Of a DNA stretch of 64,000 nt, positions 20,117 to 28,398 are shown in pieces. Made by a program: the position numbers and the translations under genes. Within the stretch, counting starts at the first letter, position 1, and every line of letters begins with the position of its first letter. Source of the stretch: Pedobacter ginsengisoli (lineage in GTDB: Bacteria; Bacteroidota; Bacteroidia; Sphingobacteriales; Sphingobacteriaceae); assembly GCF_030244015.1 (NCBI RefSeq), contig NZ_JASSYX010000002.1, positions 1,116,001-1,180,000 on the forward strand. The letters are read 5' to 3'. The notes beneath the pieces are model-generated. The model had not been told where the DNA came from and searched no databases. It saw nothing but the letters and a program-made list of their open reading frames with translations.

Positions 20117-22723
20117 CTATCTCTTCACTGCCGCTTTCTTTGCGGGAGCTTTCTTTTTCACAGCAGTCTTAGCACCCGTTGCCTTACCAGAAGCAGCCCC
20201 ACTTTTCGCAGCCACCTTCTTTTTCTTTGGTTCAAAAGCATTTGGTACCTGCTCCACGATCAGTGCTTTTACCGTATCCAAAGAAATTGCTGCCAGTTCC
20301 TCAGGCGTATATTTATCGTTGGTCGCCGGATTCTTTCTCAGTTTCAGCATTTCTTTGCCAAAACGGATAAAAGGTCCCCACCTGCCATTCTCGATAGCTA
20401 TTTTATCTGCAGGCCATTGCTGAATGAATCTGTTGGCTTCCTTGTCCAGCTTTTTCAGGATCAGTTCCTCAATATCCTGTTCCTTCAAATTGTCAAAATT
20501 ATACGCCTTGGGCACATTGATAAACAAATCATTCCATTTGATAAATGGACCAAATCTGCCCGTACCCTTAGTCACCGGTAAACCCTCATAATGTGCCACA
20601 GGAGCGTCTGCAATGACCTTTTCGCCAATGATCTCTACCGCACGGGCCTGATCGATAGATAAAGGATCTTCATTTTTAGGGACAGAAATGTAAGCATCAC
20701 CCCATTTCACATACGGACCAAAACGGCCTACACCCACAGAAACTTCCTTGCCCTGGTAATCCTCCAGAGAAAAGGGCAATTTAAACTGTTCCAGCGCCTC
20801 TTCAAGCGTCACGGTAGCAACAGACTGAGATTTGGCCAGGCTCGCATAGCGTGGCTTCTCTTCATCATCGTTATTGCCAATTTGAACCAGCGGGCCAAAC
20901 TTGCCTATCTTTACATATACATTCTTGCCTGTCGCCGGGTCAGTACCCAAAAGGCGTTCTCCATTGGCCCTGTCAGCCGTTTCCAGCGTGGTTTCGACTT
21001 CAATATGAAAAGGCTTGTAGAAGGAGTGGAGCATTTTGGTCCATTCCTGCAGCCCCTGGGCAATCTCATCAAATTCCTTCTCCACTTTTGCGGTAAAGTT
21101 GAAATCGATAATACCTTTAAAATGCTCAACCAGGAAATCGTTGACCACTTCACCTATATCCGTAGGGAAAAGCTTTGCCTTTTCCGCACCGGTAATCTCT
21201 GTTTTAACCTGTTTTTTGATCTGACCGCCACTTAGTACGATGGTATTGAAAGACCTTGAACGGCCATCACGGTCTTCTTTGACCACATAGCCGCGGTTCT
21301 GTATGGTAGAAATGGTAGGAGCGTAAGTAGAAGGCCTGCCGATGCCCAGTTCCTCCAGTTTTTTTACCAGTGAAGCTTCAGTATATCTTGCAGGCGGCCT
21401 TGAGAAACGCTCAGTAGCACTCAGCTCATTGAGCAAAAGTTCCTGTCCGCGCGCCAAAGGAGGCAGCATGTTGTTGTTTTCTGAATCTTCAGCCTCGTCC
21501 TCGTCATAAGACTCGAGGTAAACCTTCAGGAAACCGTCAAACTTCAGCACTTCACCTTCAGCGACCAGGTTTTCTTTGCGCGTACTGATCCCGATCTGGG
21601 CCGTAGTCTTTTCAAACAAAGCTTCGCTCATTTGCGATGCAATGGCACGTTTCCAGATCAGATCATACAGACGCTGTTCGGAACTGTCACCCGGTACGGT
21701 GTGGTGGTTGAAATAGGTAGGGCGGATGGCCTCGTGAGCCTCCTGTGCACCTGCAGACTTCGTTTTATAAACCCTCAATTGATGGTATTTATCGCCATAA
21801 GCGGACCTGATCTCTGCAGCAGCACCCTGCAAAGCAGTTTCAGACAAATTAACTGAGTCCGTTCTCATATAAGTGATCCGTCCGCTCTCATACAAACGCT
21901 GCGCGATCTGCATGGTCCGGGAAACCGAATAGCCCAGTTTACGTGACGCCTCTTGCTGCAGGGTAGAAGTGGTGAACGGCGCAGCCGGATTGCGCTTGGC
22001 AGGTTTGGTCTCTAAAGAAGAAACAGAAAAGCTTGCGTTGATACAATCATTTACGAATTGCTCTGCATCAGCTTCTTTTTCAAACCGTTGCGGCAATTCA
22101 GCTTTAACAGTTTCCCTGCCTTTACCTGTCGAGAATATCGCTGATATTTTAAAAGCAGCGGTACTGTTAAATTTATTGACCTCTCTTTCTCTGTCCACGA
22201 TCAGGCGGACAGCCACAGACTGTACCCGTCCGGCGGACAGTGACGGTTTTACTTTTTTCCAAAGCACAGGAGAAAGTTCAAAACCTACCAGTCTGTCCAG
22301 TACACGGCGTGCCTGCTGTGCATGCACCAGGTTATAATCTATAGTACGGGGTGTTTCAATTGCCTTTAATATAGCAGGCTTGGTGATCTCATGAAAAACA
22401 ATACGTTTGGTTTTAGCTTCTTTGAGGCCCAAAGTTTCAAATAAGTGCCATGAAATGGCTTCTCCCTCGCGGTCCTCATCGGACGCTAACCATACCATTT
22501 CCGCTTCTTTCGCTAATTTCCTGAGTTCTGCTACTACTTGTTTTTTATCTGATGGAACTTCGTAAGTCTGAGCAAAATCATTGGTAATATCAATTCCCAT
22601 ATCTCCCTTCACCAGGTCACGAATGTGGCCGTAACTGGATTTAACAAGAAAATCCTTACCCAAATACCCCTCTATGGTTTTAGCTTTTGCAGGTGACTCA
22701 ACTATTAATAAATTCTTCGCCAT
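20117..22723 (-). CDS. topA: DNA topoisomerase I (type IA)
   Basis: 868 residues. Relaxes negative supercoils. The N-terminal Toprim domain shows LLIVESPAKAKTIEGYL and the acidic cluster DEDRE (82-86); catalytic Tyr285 is in GRITYMRTDS. From about residue 600 the usual zinc fingers are replaced by several repeats of the type GRFGPYVKWGD and GRWGPFIRFGK (Toprim C-terminal repeat), and the last ~35 residues are a Lys/Ala-rich tail likely to bind DNA. This architecture is typical of Bacteroidota TopA. A small hypothetical gene is coupled downstream. Confidence 0.97.
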   Translation of the reverse strand: MAKNLLIVESPAKAKTIEGYLGKDFLVKSSYGHIRDLVKGDMGIDITNDFAQTYEVPSDKKQVVAELRKLAKEAEMVWLASDEDREGEAISWHLFETLGLKEAKTKRIVFHEITKPAILKAIETPRTIDYNLVHAQQARRVLDRLVGFELSPVLWKKVKPSLSAGRVQSVAVRLIVDREREVNKFNSTAAFKISAIFSTGKGRETVKAELPQRFEKEADAEQFVNDCINASFSVSSLETKPAKRNPAAPFTTSTLQQEASRKLGYSVSRTMQIAQRLYESGRITYMRTDSVNLSETALQGAAAEIRSAYGDKYHQLRVYKTKSAGAQEAHEAIRPTYFNHHTVPGDSSEQRLYDLIWKRAIASQMSEALFEKTTAQIGISTRKENLVAEGEVLKFDGFLKVYLESYDEDEAEDSENNNMLPPLARGQELLLNELSATERFSRPPARYTEASLVKKLEELGIGRPSTYAPTISTIQNRGYVVKEDRDGRSRSFNTIVLSGGQIKKQVKTEITGAEKAKLFPTDIGEVVNDFLVEHFKGIIDFNFTAKVEKEFDEIAQGLQEWTKMLHSFYKPFHIEVETTLETADRANGERLLGTDPATGKNVYVKIGKFGPLVQIGNNDDEEKPRYASLAKSQSVATVTLEEALEQFKLPFSLEDYQGKEVSVGVGRFGPYVKWGDAYISVPKNEDPLSIDQARAVEIIGEKVIADAPVAHYEGLPVTKGTGRFGPFIKWNDLFINVPKAYNFDNLKEQDIEELILKKLDKEANRFIQQWPADKIAIENGRWGPFIRFGKEMLKLRKNPATNDKYTPEELAAISLDTVKALIVEQVPNAFEPKKKKVAAKSGAASGKATGAKTAVKKKAPAKKAAVKR

Positions 22724-22885
22724 TCAGAACGTTTTTCTGCAAATAAAGCTATAATAAAGGCTAAATTCAAAATACAATCGAAAATTTATGCCAAAAGCGT
22801 TTGCAGGACCTTCGCGGTAGAAAGGCATAAACCGTCTGTATTTCAGTAAGCTAAAGTATTTAAGCGGATAGTAGCGTACCAAAAA

Positions 22886-23554
22886 TCAGGGATGTAAAAT
22901 AATCTGGCCGGTATATACACTGTCAGAAACCTGCTGTCTGTCATTACTGATAAAAGCAAGATAAGTTTCGACAACTGTATCCCGTTTTATCCAATCCTGA
23001 GTCCCCGGTTGCGGGTGAAATTCAAGTACATCTGTCCCTGCTGTTCTTCTGGCGCCCCCAACATTGAAAAAGGCATTCATCGTGTCGGGGAGGTAAGCCA
23101 TTAACATGACCTGATCGCTTTTAAGCTTGTAATTCCAGTTGGGGTTGGTCTCCCAGGTAAAGATCAGCAGATCGCCCGATCTCGATACCCCTGCATTGAC
23201 TGGTGCGGGTAAATCGCCTTTGCTCATGATCACTTTACTGTAGTCGGTGTAATAGTCGGGGTATTCGCCCATGATGGCATGCTTCCTGAAAAGGGAGCTG
23301 GCTTCATTCTGTGGAAATTTTGTTTTGCCTTTTGTAGCAGGATGAAAGCTGTAGCTGATAAAGTCTCCAATCGGTGCAACAAATTTTTGCGCCATAGTAA
23401 ACTTTTTGCGTGAAGCCAGTTGTGGGATGGTGGCCGGAATATTTGTTTTATGGGATACCATTCGGCTGACATTCATGCCACGCCATACGTAGTGGATGAC
23501 ATTTCCCAATTTGCCAACAAGAGGCCCATATAGGCCTGATTTTAATCTGCTCAT
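22886..23554 (-). CDS. DUF6266 family protein
   Basis: 222 residues. Opens with the family hallmark GLYGPLVGKLGNVIHYVWRG, followed by a conserved NIPATIPQLASRKKF stretch and a C-terminal beta-sandwich-like half. DUF6266 proteins are abundant and often multi-copy in Pedobacter and relatives; their role is unknown. No signal peptide or membrane helix. It stands alone, with a repeat-containing spacer upstream (23555-23906). Confidence 0.8.
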   Translation of the reverse strand: MSRLKSGLYGPLVGKLGNVIHYVWRGMNVSRMVSHKTNIPATIPQLASRKKFTMAQKFVAPIGDFISYSFHPATKGKTKFPQNEASSLFRKHAIMGEYPDYYTDYSKVIMSKGDLPAPVNAGVSRSGDLLIFTWETNPNWNYKLKSDQVMLMAYLPDTMNAFFNVGGARRTAGTDVLEFHPQPGTQDWIKRDTVVETYLAFISNDRQQVSDSVYTGQIILHP

Positions 23555-23906
23555 TTTTTCAGAATTTATAAGTTAGTTAGAAGAACAGCTTTTTAGCTGA
23601 CTGTTCCTGATCCCAAATATAACATATGTTACTGAATTAAGTATATCATGTTCGGCTATTTAAAGCTATGAATAAATTCATCATAAACTATTTCTAAACT
23701 GCTTTAACCAGATGATGACCAGTCCGTGACCAGATGATGACCAGAACAGAACCAGACTAAAATAAGAACGCACACCTGTCGCGTAACAAGTTGGGGATAT
23801 ATTTTAATATGACATGGAGTCAACTTTTTTGTACTTAACTTCGTACTTGTTCTTGTACTTATTCTTTATTTTTAACTAAGATAATAACCCCTTCAAAAAC
23901 TACATT
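23555..23906. other. 352-bp divergent intergenic region with two short repeat sets
   Basis: Lies between DUF6266 (minus) and glutathione peroxidase (plus). Two direct repeats of ACCAGATGATGACCAG occur at 23707-23722 and 23729-23744 (22-bp period, with a further ACCAG at 23751). Nearer the peroxidase gene GTACTT recurs at 23831, 23843 and 23855, exactly 12 bp apart. No ORF was seen. These may be protein-binding sites, but nothing here proves it. Confidence 0.5.
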
Positions 23907-24428
23907 ATGAACACACTATTAATTTTACTGAGCCTGTTCTTTACACCGCCGGCCAAAAGCGTTTATGATTTCTCATTCAAAACCATTGATGGTAAAGAGA
24001 TCAAACTTTCTAAATTCAAAGGCAAAAAGATCCTGATTGTAAATACGGCTTCCAAATGCGGTTTTACTCCTCAGTATACGGAATTGGAGCAACTGCACAA
24101 GCAATATGGCAAAGATGTGGTATTGATCGGTTTCCCGGCGGGTAATTTTGGCGGACAGGAACTGGCGACCAATAGCGAGATCAAAGAATTTTGCACTGGC
24201 AAATACAATGTTACTTTTCTATTGTCTGAAAAGACAAGTGTAAAAGGTGAAGACATCAGTCCTTTATTTAAATACCTGACCACTGCTGAAAACCCTGATT
24301 TCACAGGTGACATCAGCTGGAATTTTGAGAAATTCCTGATCAATGAAAAGGGACAGCTGGTACACCGGTTTAAGTCTAAAACTACTCCGCTGAGCGCAGA
24401 TATCACTAAAACACTGGCCGCAAAATAG
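23907..24428 (+). CDS. Glutathione peroxidase family protein (thiol peroxidase)
   Basis: 173 residues. Reduces peroxides, in bacteria usually with thioredoxin. Peroxidatic Cys51 lies in NTASKCGFTPQY; the family FPAGNFGGQE block and SWNFEKFLIN (Trp, Asn) complete the active site. A second Cys in KEFCTGKYNV could be the resolving residue. Residues 1-18 form a hydrophobic leader (LLILLSLFFTPP), suggesting export or membrane attachment, while many homologues lack it. Monocistronic, with a terminator at 24545. Confidence 0.92.
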   Translation: MNTLLILLSLFFTPPAKSVYDFSFKTIDGKEIKLSKFKGKKILIVNTASKCGFTPQYTELEQLHKQYGKDVVLIGFPAGNFGGQELATNSEIKEFCTGKYNVTFLLSEKTSVKGEDISPLFKYLTTAENPDFTGDISWNFEKFLINEKGQLVHRFKSKTTPLSADITKTLAAK

Positions 24429-24544
24429 GGTTTGCCACAAAGAAAAAGATGCTTAAGACTGCTTTGCTAAAGCAATGTTTTTAAGATGGTGTTCAGCACT
24501 ACTTGCCTAAGCGGTATTTTTGAGACAAGTTTTCCAAAGCTGCG

Positions 24545-24582
24545 AAAAAGAGAATTCCTAATTCAGGACGTCTCTTTTTTTT
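24545..24582 (+). terminator. Intrinsic terminator after glutathione peroxidase
   Basis: AAAAAGAGA (24545-24553) pairs with TCTCTTTTT (24571-24579), then more T to 24582. It lies 117 bp past the stop codon; the intervening bases contain only short imperfect hairpins. Confidence 0.6.
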
Positions 24583-24607
24583 AATCTTATGTTTTTATGC
24601 TTTATCG

Positions 24608-24615
24608 TATTTTTG
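24608..24615 (+). promoter_or_regulatory. Candidate -7 promoter element (TATTTTTG)
   Basis: Exact TAnnTTTG match 45 bp before the 5'-nucleotidase C-domain gene and just after the preceding terminator. No clear -33 TTG at the right distance. Confidence 0.4.
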
Positions 24616-24660
24616 TGCATCAGGTCTTTTTAAAACTGCTTTAATCGATTATTCATAACT

Positions 24661-25443
24661 ATGCCCGTGCAATTTTATAATCCCAGGAGATGGTTTAAAC
24701 AACTGAGTTATCTGCTCCTGGCGGTTTCATTACTATGTGCATGCAGCTCTGGTTATAAACTGGTTAAATCGGGCCGGACGGATTATTCCATCAATAAGGA
24801 AATTGCTGCCGACAGTGCGATTATCAAAACTTATTTGCCATACAAGGCAAAAATGGATGCTGAGATGAACCGGGTAATTGGTCAATCAGCCATACTGATG
24901 TCCAAAAAAAGCAGCGATACCTTGCCCGAAAGTCTACTAAGCAATTTCTTTGCGGATGCGGTGATACAGCAAGCCCTGAAGATCGATCCTGCTATTGATT
25001 TTGCAATGCCTTCTACAAAAGGCGGGTTGCGGGTTGATCTGCCTAAAGGCGATATTACCGTTTCTAACATATTTGAATTGATGCCCTTTGAAAATCAGCT
25101 GATTGTATTTACCCTGAAAGGCAGTGATGTACAGCGTTTGCTGGATTTTATAGCAGCAAGCAACGGTCAGCCGGTGGCGCAGCTGAAGATGAAGATCAGC
25201 AATAAAAAGCCTGTTGATGTGTGGATAAACGGAGAGCGGTTTGATGTTTTGAAAAACTACAGGGTGCTGACTACTGATTATATTTCTGGTGGAGGTGACA
25301 ATACACAAGGCTTTGAAAATCCGGTAGATAAGAAAATGCTTGACCTGAAGGTAAGGGATGCGCTGCTGAATTTTGTAAAAGAAGCCGGGACTGCCGGTAA
25401 GGTTATATGTTCAAAATCAGATGGAAGAATTACAAAGGATTAA
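24661..25443 (+). CDS. 5'-nucleotidase C-terminal domain lipoprotein
   Basis: 260 residues. Signal sequence ends in the lipobox LLCAC (Cys about 28), so an envelope lipoprotein. The remainder matches the UshA-type 5'-nucleotidase C-terminal (substrate-binding) domain: DFAMPSTKGGLRVDLPKGDI, ELMPFENQLIVFTLKG and TDYISGGGDN. The metal-binding phosphoesterase domain is absent here but encoded by the next gene, which overlaps by 23 bp. The two gene products together would rebuild one UshA-like enzyme with its domains on separate chains. Confidence 0.88.
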   Translation: MPVQFYNPRRWFKQLSYLLLAVSLLCACSSGYKLVKSGRTDYSINKEIAADSAIIKTYLPYKAKMDAEMNRVIGQSAILMSKKSSDTLPESLLSNFFADAVIQQALKIDPAIDFAMPSTKGGLRVDLPKGDITVSNIFELMPFENQLIVFTLKGSDVQRLLDFIAASNGQPVAQLKMKISNKKPVDVWINGERFDVLKNYRVLTTDYISGGGDNTQGFENPVDKKMLDLKVRDALLNFVKEAGTAGKVICSKSDGRITKD

Positions 25444-26455
25444 ACGCAGGGGATTTATTACGAAGAGTGGTTTGCTGGCTGGTTCTGCGGCACTTTCGCT
25501 GAGTTCTTTTGATGCGCTTGGGGCTTTTTCAGCAGACCACAGAAAGAGAAACACCTTAAATGCAGGAGAAAAAGATGCTTTAAACAGGCTGGGGGCAGAT
25601 CAGCAGGCATTGGTAAACGGGGAGGTGGTTAAACTGTGTATTTTGCATACCAACGATGTGCACAGCAGGATTGAGCCTTTTGCAATGGACGGTTCTAAGT
25701 ACCAGGGCCTGGGTGGTACTGCTCGCAGGGCTGCTTTGATCGGTAAGATCAGGGCTGATGAGGCCAATGTACTGTTGCTTGATGCGGGGGATATTTTTCA
25801 GGGTACGCCTTATTTTAATTTGTACGGTGGCGAGATCGAGATGAAACTGATGACCTTAATGGCTTATGATGGTGCAACTATGGGCAATCATGATTTTGAT
25901 AATGGCCTGGAGGGATTCCATAAGCAGCTTCCGCATGCAAAGTTTCCGGTGATCTGCAGCAATTATGATTTTTCCAATACGGTGCTGAGCAAGTCTACTG
26001 TTCCGTTTAAAGTGTTTCACAAAGGAGGATTAAAGATCGGGGTATTTGGTGTTGGAATAGAACTGAAAGGCATCGTTGATGATAAGAATTATGGCGATAC
26101 GGTCTACATTGACCCGGTTTCGAAGGCCAATGAGATGGCTTTATTGTTGAAGGAGGAGTTGAAATGCAATCTGGTGATCTGTTTGTCGCATCTGGGATAT
26201 AGCTATAAGAATGATAAGGTTTCGGATAAGGTTCTGGCTGCGCAGACCCGTAATATTGATTTAATTATCGGTGGACATACGCATACTTTTATGGATGTGC
26301 CTGAGGATGTTATGAATCTGGATGGTCTGGTTACTACGATCAACCAGGTTGGTTTTGCGGGGATAAATCTGGGCAGGGTCGACTATTATTTTGAACGTTA
26401 TAAAGGCAAGCATGTTAATACAGGCTCGCCTTATTTGATTTCGAATCAGGTATAA
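25421..26455 (+). CDS. 5'-nucleotidase N-terminal (metallophosphatase) domain protein, Tat-type signal
   Basis: 344 residues. Twin-arginine-like leader KRRGFITKSGLLAGSAAL. Dimetal phosphoesterase motifs in order: LHTNDVHSR (Asp79, His81), LLLDAGDIFQG (Asp121, Asp124), TMGNHDFD (Asn157, His158), CLSHLGY and IGGHTHTF. This is the catalytic half of UshA-type nucleotidases; its substrate-binding half is in the preceding overlapping gene. Likely periplasmic nucleotide or sugar-phosphate hydrolysis. The gene is convergent with mnmA. Confidence 0.92.
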   Translation: MEELQRIKRRGFITKSGLLAGSAALSLSSFDALGAFSADHRKRNTLNAGEKDALNRLGADQQALVNGEVVKLCILHTNDVHSRIEPFAMDGSKYQGLGGTARRAALIGKIRADEANVLLLDAGDIFQGTPYFNLYGGEIEMKLMTLMAYDGATMGNHDFDNGLEGFHKQLPHAKFPVICSNYDFSNTVLSKSTVPFKVFHKGGLKIGVFGVGIELKGIVDDKNYGDTVYIDPVSKANEMALLLKEELKCNLVICLSHLGYSYKNDKVSDKVLAAQTRNIDLIIGGHTHTFMDVPEDVMNLDGLVTTINQVGFAGINLGRVDYYFERYKGKHVNTGSPYLISNQV

Positions 26456-26579
26456 TTGGACAGGGCTTTTGCAGGCCACTCGCTGTAATCCAGGGAGCGG
26501 GGATACCTTGATCGCCTCTCAACAAGATATCGCTCATGATGTTTGAGACGAACAGGCGTACAAAATGTGGTCAGGGAGG

Positions 26580-27671
26580 TTACACTAAAAAACCACCGCC
26601 CAGCAGGTCATTACCTTCGTAGAATACTGCGGATTGTCCTGGCGCTATCGCAGAAACATTGTGGTCGAATACCACACGCATCTTGTCTTTTTCCTGTACG
26701 ATGGTACTCAGCATACCGGCATCTTTATACCTGATCTTGGTGATCACGTTGTCCATCGGTTCATGGATGCTTTCGTATTTGACCAGGTTGAGGTTTCTGA
26801 CCAATGCTTCTTTTCTTTCCAGTTCGTCGGCACGGCCAAGTACTACGGTATTGCTTTCCGGCAGGATCTGGGTTACAAACATGGGTTCACCGAAAGCTAC
26901 GCCTAGTCCTTTTCTTTGTCCTATGGTATAAAATGGATAGCCTTTGTGCTGGCCGATGACCATTCCATCTTTGTTAATGAAGTTACCGCCTGCTACACGT
27001 TCTTCCAGGTCTTCTACTTTATGTTTTAAGAAGGCGCGGTAGTCGTTGTCCGGTACAAAGCAGATTTCATAGCTTTCGCTTTTTTTGGCCAGTTCTTCTT
27101 GTCCCATGTCCAGCGCCATTTGCCTGATCTCGGACTTGGCGAACGAGCCTAATGGAAATTGCGTGCGTGCAAGGTTTTCCTGTGAAACTCCCCACAATAC
27201 GTAGGATTGGTCTTTGTTTTCGTCTTTTCCTTTGGAAATGACGTAGCGGCCACTGTCTTGCTGCCGGATGTTGGCATAGTGACCGGTTGCGATAAATTCG
27301 CAGTCGAGTTTGTTGGCGCGCTTCAACAGGGCTTCCCATTTGATGTGGGTATTGCAGAGTACGCATGGGTTTGGTGTGCGACCTGACAGGTATTCGTCTA
27401 CGAAATTGTCGATCACGAAGTCTCCGAACTCGTCTCTGATGTCTAATATGTAATGGGGAAAGCCGTAGTTTACTGCCAGGGTACGTGCATCGTTGATGCT
27501 GTCCAGACTGCAGCACCCGGTTTCTTTGCTGCTGCTGCCGGATGTGGCGTAGTCCCAGGTCTTCATAGTCAGTCCGATTACTTCGTATCCTTGTTCGTGA
27601 AGCATTACTGCTGCTACTGAACTGTCGACCCCGCCGCTCATGGCGACTAATATTCTGCCTTTTTTACTCAT
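26580..27671 (-). CDS. mnmA: tRNA-specific 2-thiouridylase MnmA
   Basis: 363 residues. Installs the 2-thio group on U34 of tRNAs for Lys, Glu and Gln. PP-loop SGGVDSS at residues 12-18, catalytic Cys106 in CVLCNTHIKW and Cys204 in YEICFVPD, and the conserved FYTIGQRKGLG block. Length is normal for the family. A TAnnTTTG element lies 51 bp upstream. Monocistronic. Confidence 0.97.
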   Translation of the reverse strand: MSKKGRILVAMSGGVDSSVAAVMLHEQGYEVIGLTMKTWDYATSGSSSKETGCCSLDSINDARTLAVNYGFPHYILDIRDEFGDFVIDNFVDEYLSGRTPNPCVLCNTHIKWEALLKRANKLDCEFIATGHYANIRQQDSGRYVISKGKDENKDQSYVLWGVSQENLARTQFPLGSFAKSEIRQMALDMGQEELAKKSESYEICFVPDNDYRAFLKHKVEDLEERVAGGNFINKDGMVIGQHKGYPFYTIGQRKGLGVAFGEPMFVTQILPESNTVVLGRADELERKEALVRNLNLVKYESIHEPMDNVITKIRYKDAGMLSTIVQEKDKMRVVFDHNVSAIAPGQSAVFYEGNDLLGGGFLV

Positions 27672-27722
27672 GTTATTTAATACTGCCGCGGGTTCAAAGC
27701 CCGGTGATTAAGATATAAGGTG

Positions 27723-27730
27723 CAAAAGTA
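27723..27730 (-). promoter_or_regulatory. Candidate -7 promoter element for mnmA (TACTTTTG)
   Basis: Exact TAnnTTTG match on the minus strand, 51 bp before the mnmA start. A TTG lies 12 bp upstream, too close for the usual -33 position. Confidence 0.45.
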
Positions 27731-27786
27731 GGGGTTTTTAGGCAATTGACGAGTAGTTAGTGGTCAATTAGTTGTCAATTAAAGAG

Positions 27787-27903
27787 TAAAATTCAGTGAT
27801 AGGTAAAATTAAGTGATCTTTTTTCGGACTCGGGGATTCACGTTCTGAAAAAGAACGCAATCCCAATGTCCTCTCAAAGACACTGAATTTTGGGGAAAGT
27901 ATG
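27787..27903 (+). repeat. Palindromic ~117-bp repeat, copy A
   Basis: Starts with a tandem TAAAATTCAGTGAT / TAAAATTAAGTGAT, then an imperfect long palindrome: the left arm (27804-27830, AAATTAAGTGATCTTTTTTCGGACT type) pairs with the right arm near 27866-27891 (ATGTCCTCTCAAAGACACTGAATTTT type). The centre is a hairpin, GTTCT-GAAAA-AGAAC. Practically identical to copy B at 30681-30797 in the same orientation; copy C is inverted and has a different core. It carries no ORF of its own, as expected of a REP- or MITE-like element. Confidence 0.85.
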
Positions 27904-28398
27904 GGGGCTATACAAAGAGGAGCTATTGTTTATGCGTAAGGAAATTAAAACTGGTTTCTTAAAGAAGATACTGGATTTGCGGAAAGCAGGGTGGCTAGGG
28001 GCATTGCGCAGCTGTGTCCCAGCCTTCGAAAAGATCACCAGATTTTCGGTAAAATAAGCGCCTTGCATTCGATATCATAACTATCACACATTCAATATAA
28101 CAAGTATCATGCAATATAATAAGTATCCTGCAAGCGCAATCGCTTTAACTTTAAGAAAGGATGTAGGAAAACGTATTAGCAAAGCTGTAAACAATGATTT
28201 TGTAAAGAATTTTTTTACCTTAGGCGATGCTTGTCATGTTTCGTTTATAAGGACGTGCTTTGCTGCGAAGGCATACTGTTGGACTTACGGAACCTGGTTT
28301 GATCTTGTATTTATTTAATCTGGTATTAAGGAACCTTAATTATTATTTTGAGGAGCTTTTTCCAGGTATTTTGAAGGAACTGATTTTACTTATTTTAT

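Larger units (their letters stand above)
27672..28398. other. 727-bp region between divergent mnmA and GH92, with repeat copy A
   Basis: Contains the mnmA promoter candidate, one full palindromic repeat (27787-27903) and about 490 bp of sequence without a convincing gene. Two short open frames (64 codons on minus at 27874-28068, 69 codons on plus at 28109-28318) lack domain signatures; the first begins inside the repeat. The segment may be the remains of an older inserted element. Confidence 0.5.

Noticed and set aside
27685..27710. A tRNA T-arm-like sequence (CGGGTTCAAAGCCCG) before mnmA
   Set aside because: No acceptor, D or anticodon arms can be drawn around it.
27874..28068. A 64-codon minus-strand open frame beside repeat copy A
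   Set aside because: Its end lies inside the repeat and it lacks a domain or start context; more likely part of a degenerate inserted segment.
28109..28318. A 69-codon plus-strand open frame upstream of GH92
   Set aside because: No domain, atypical composition, and no operon context.
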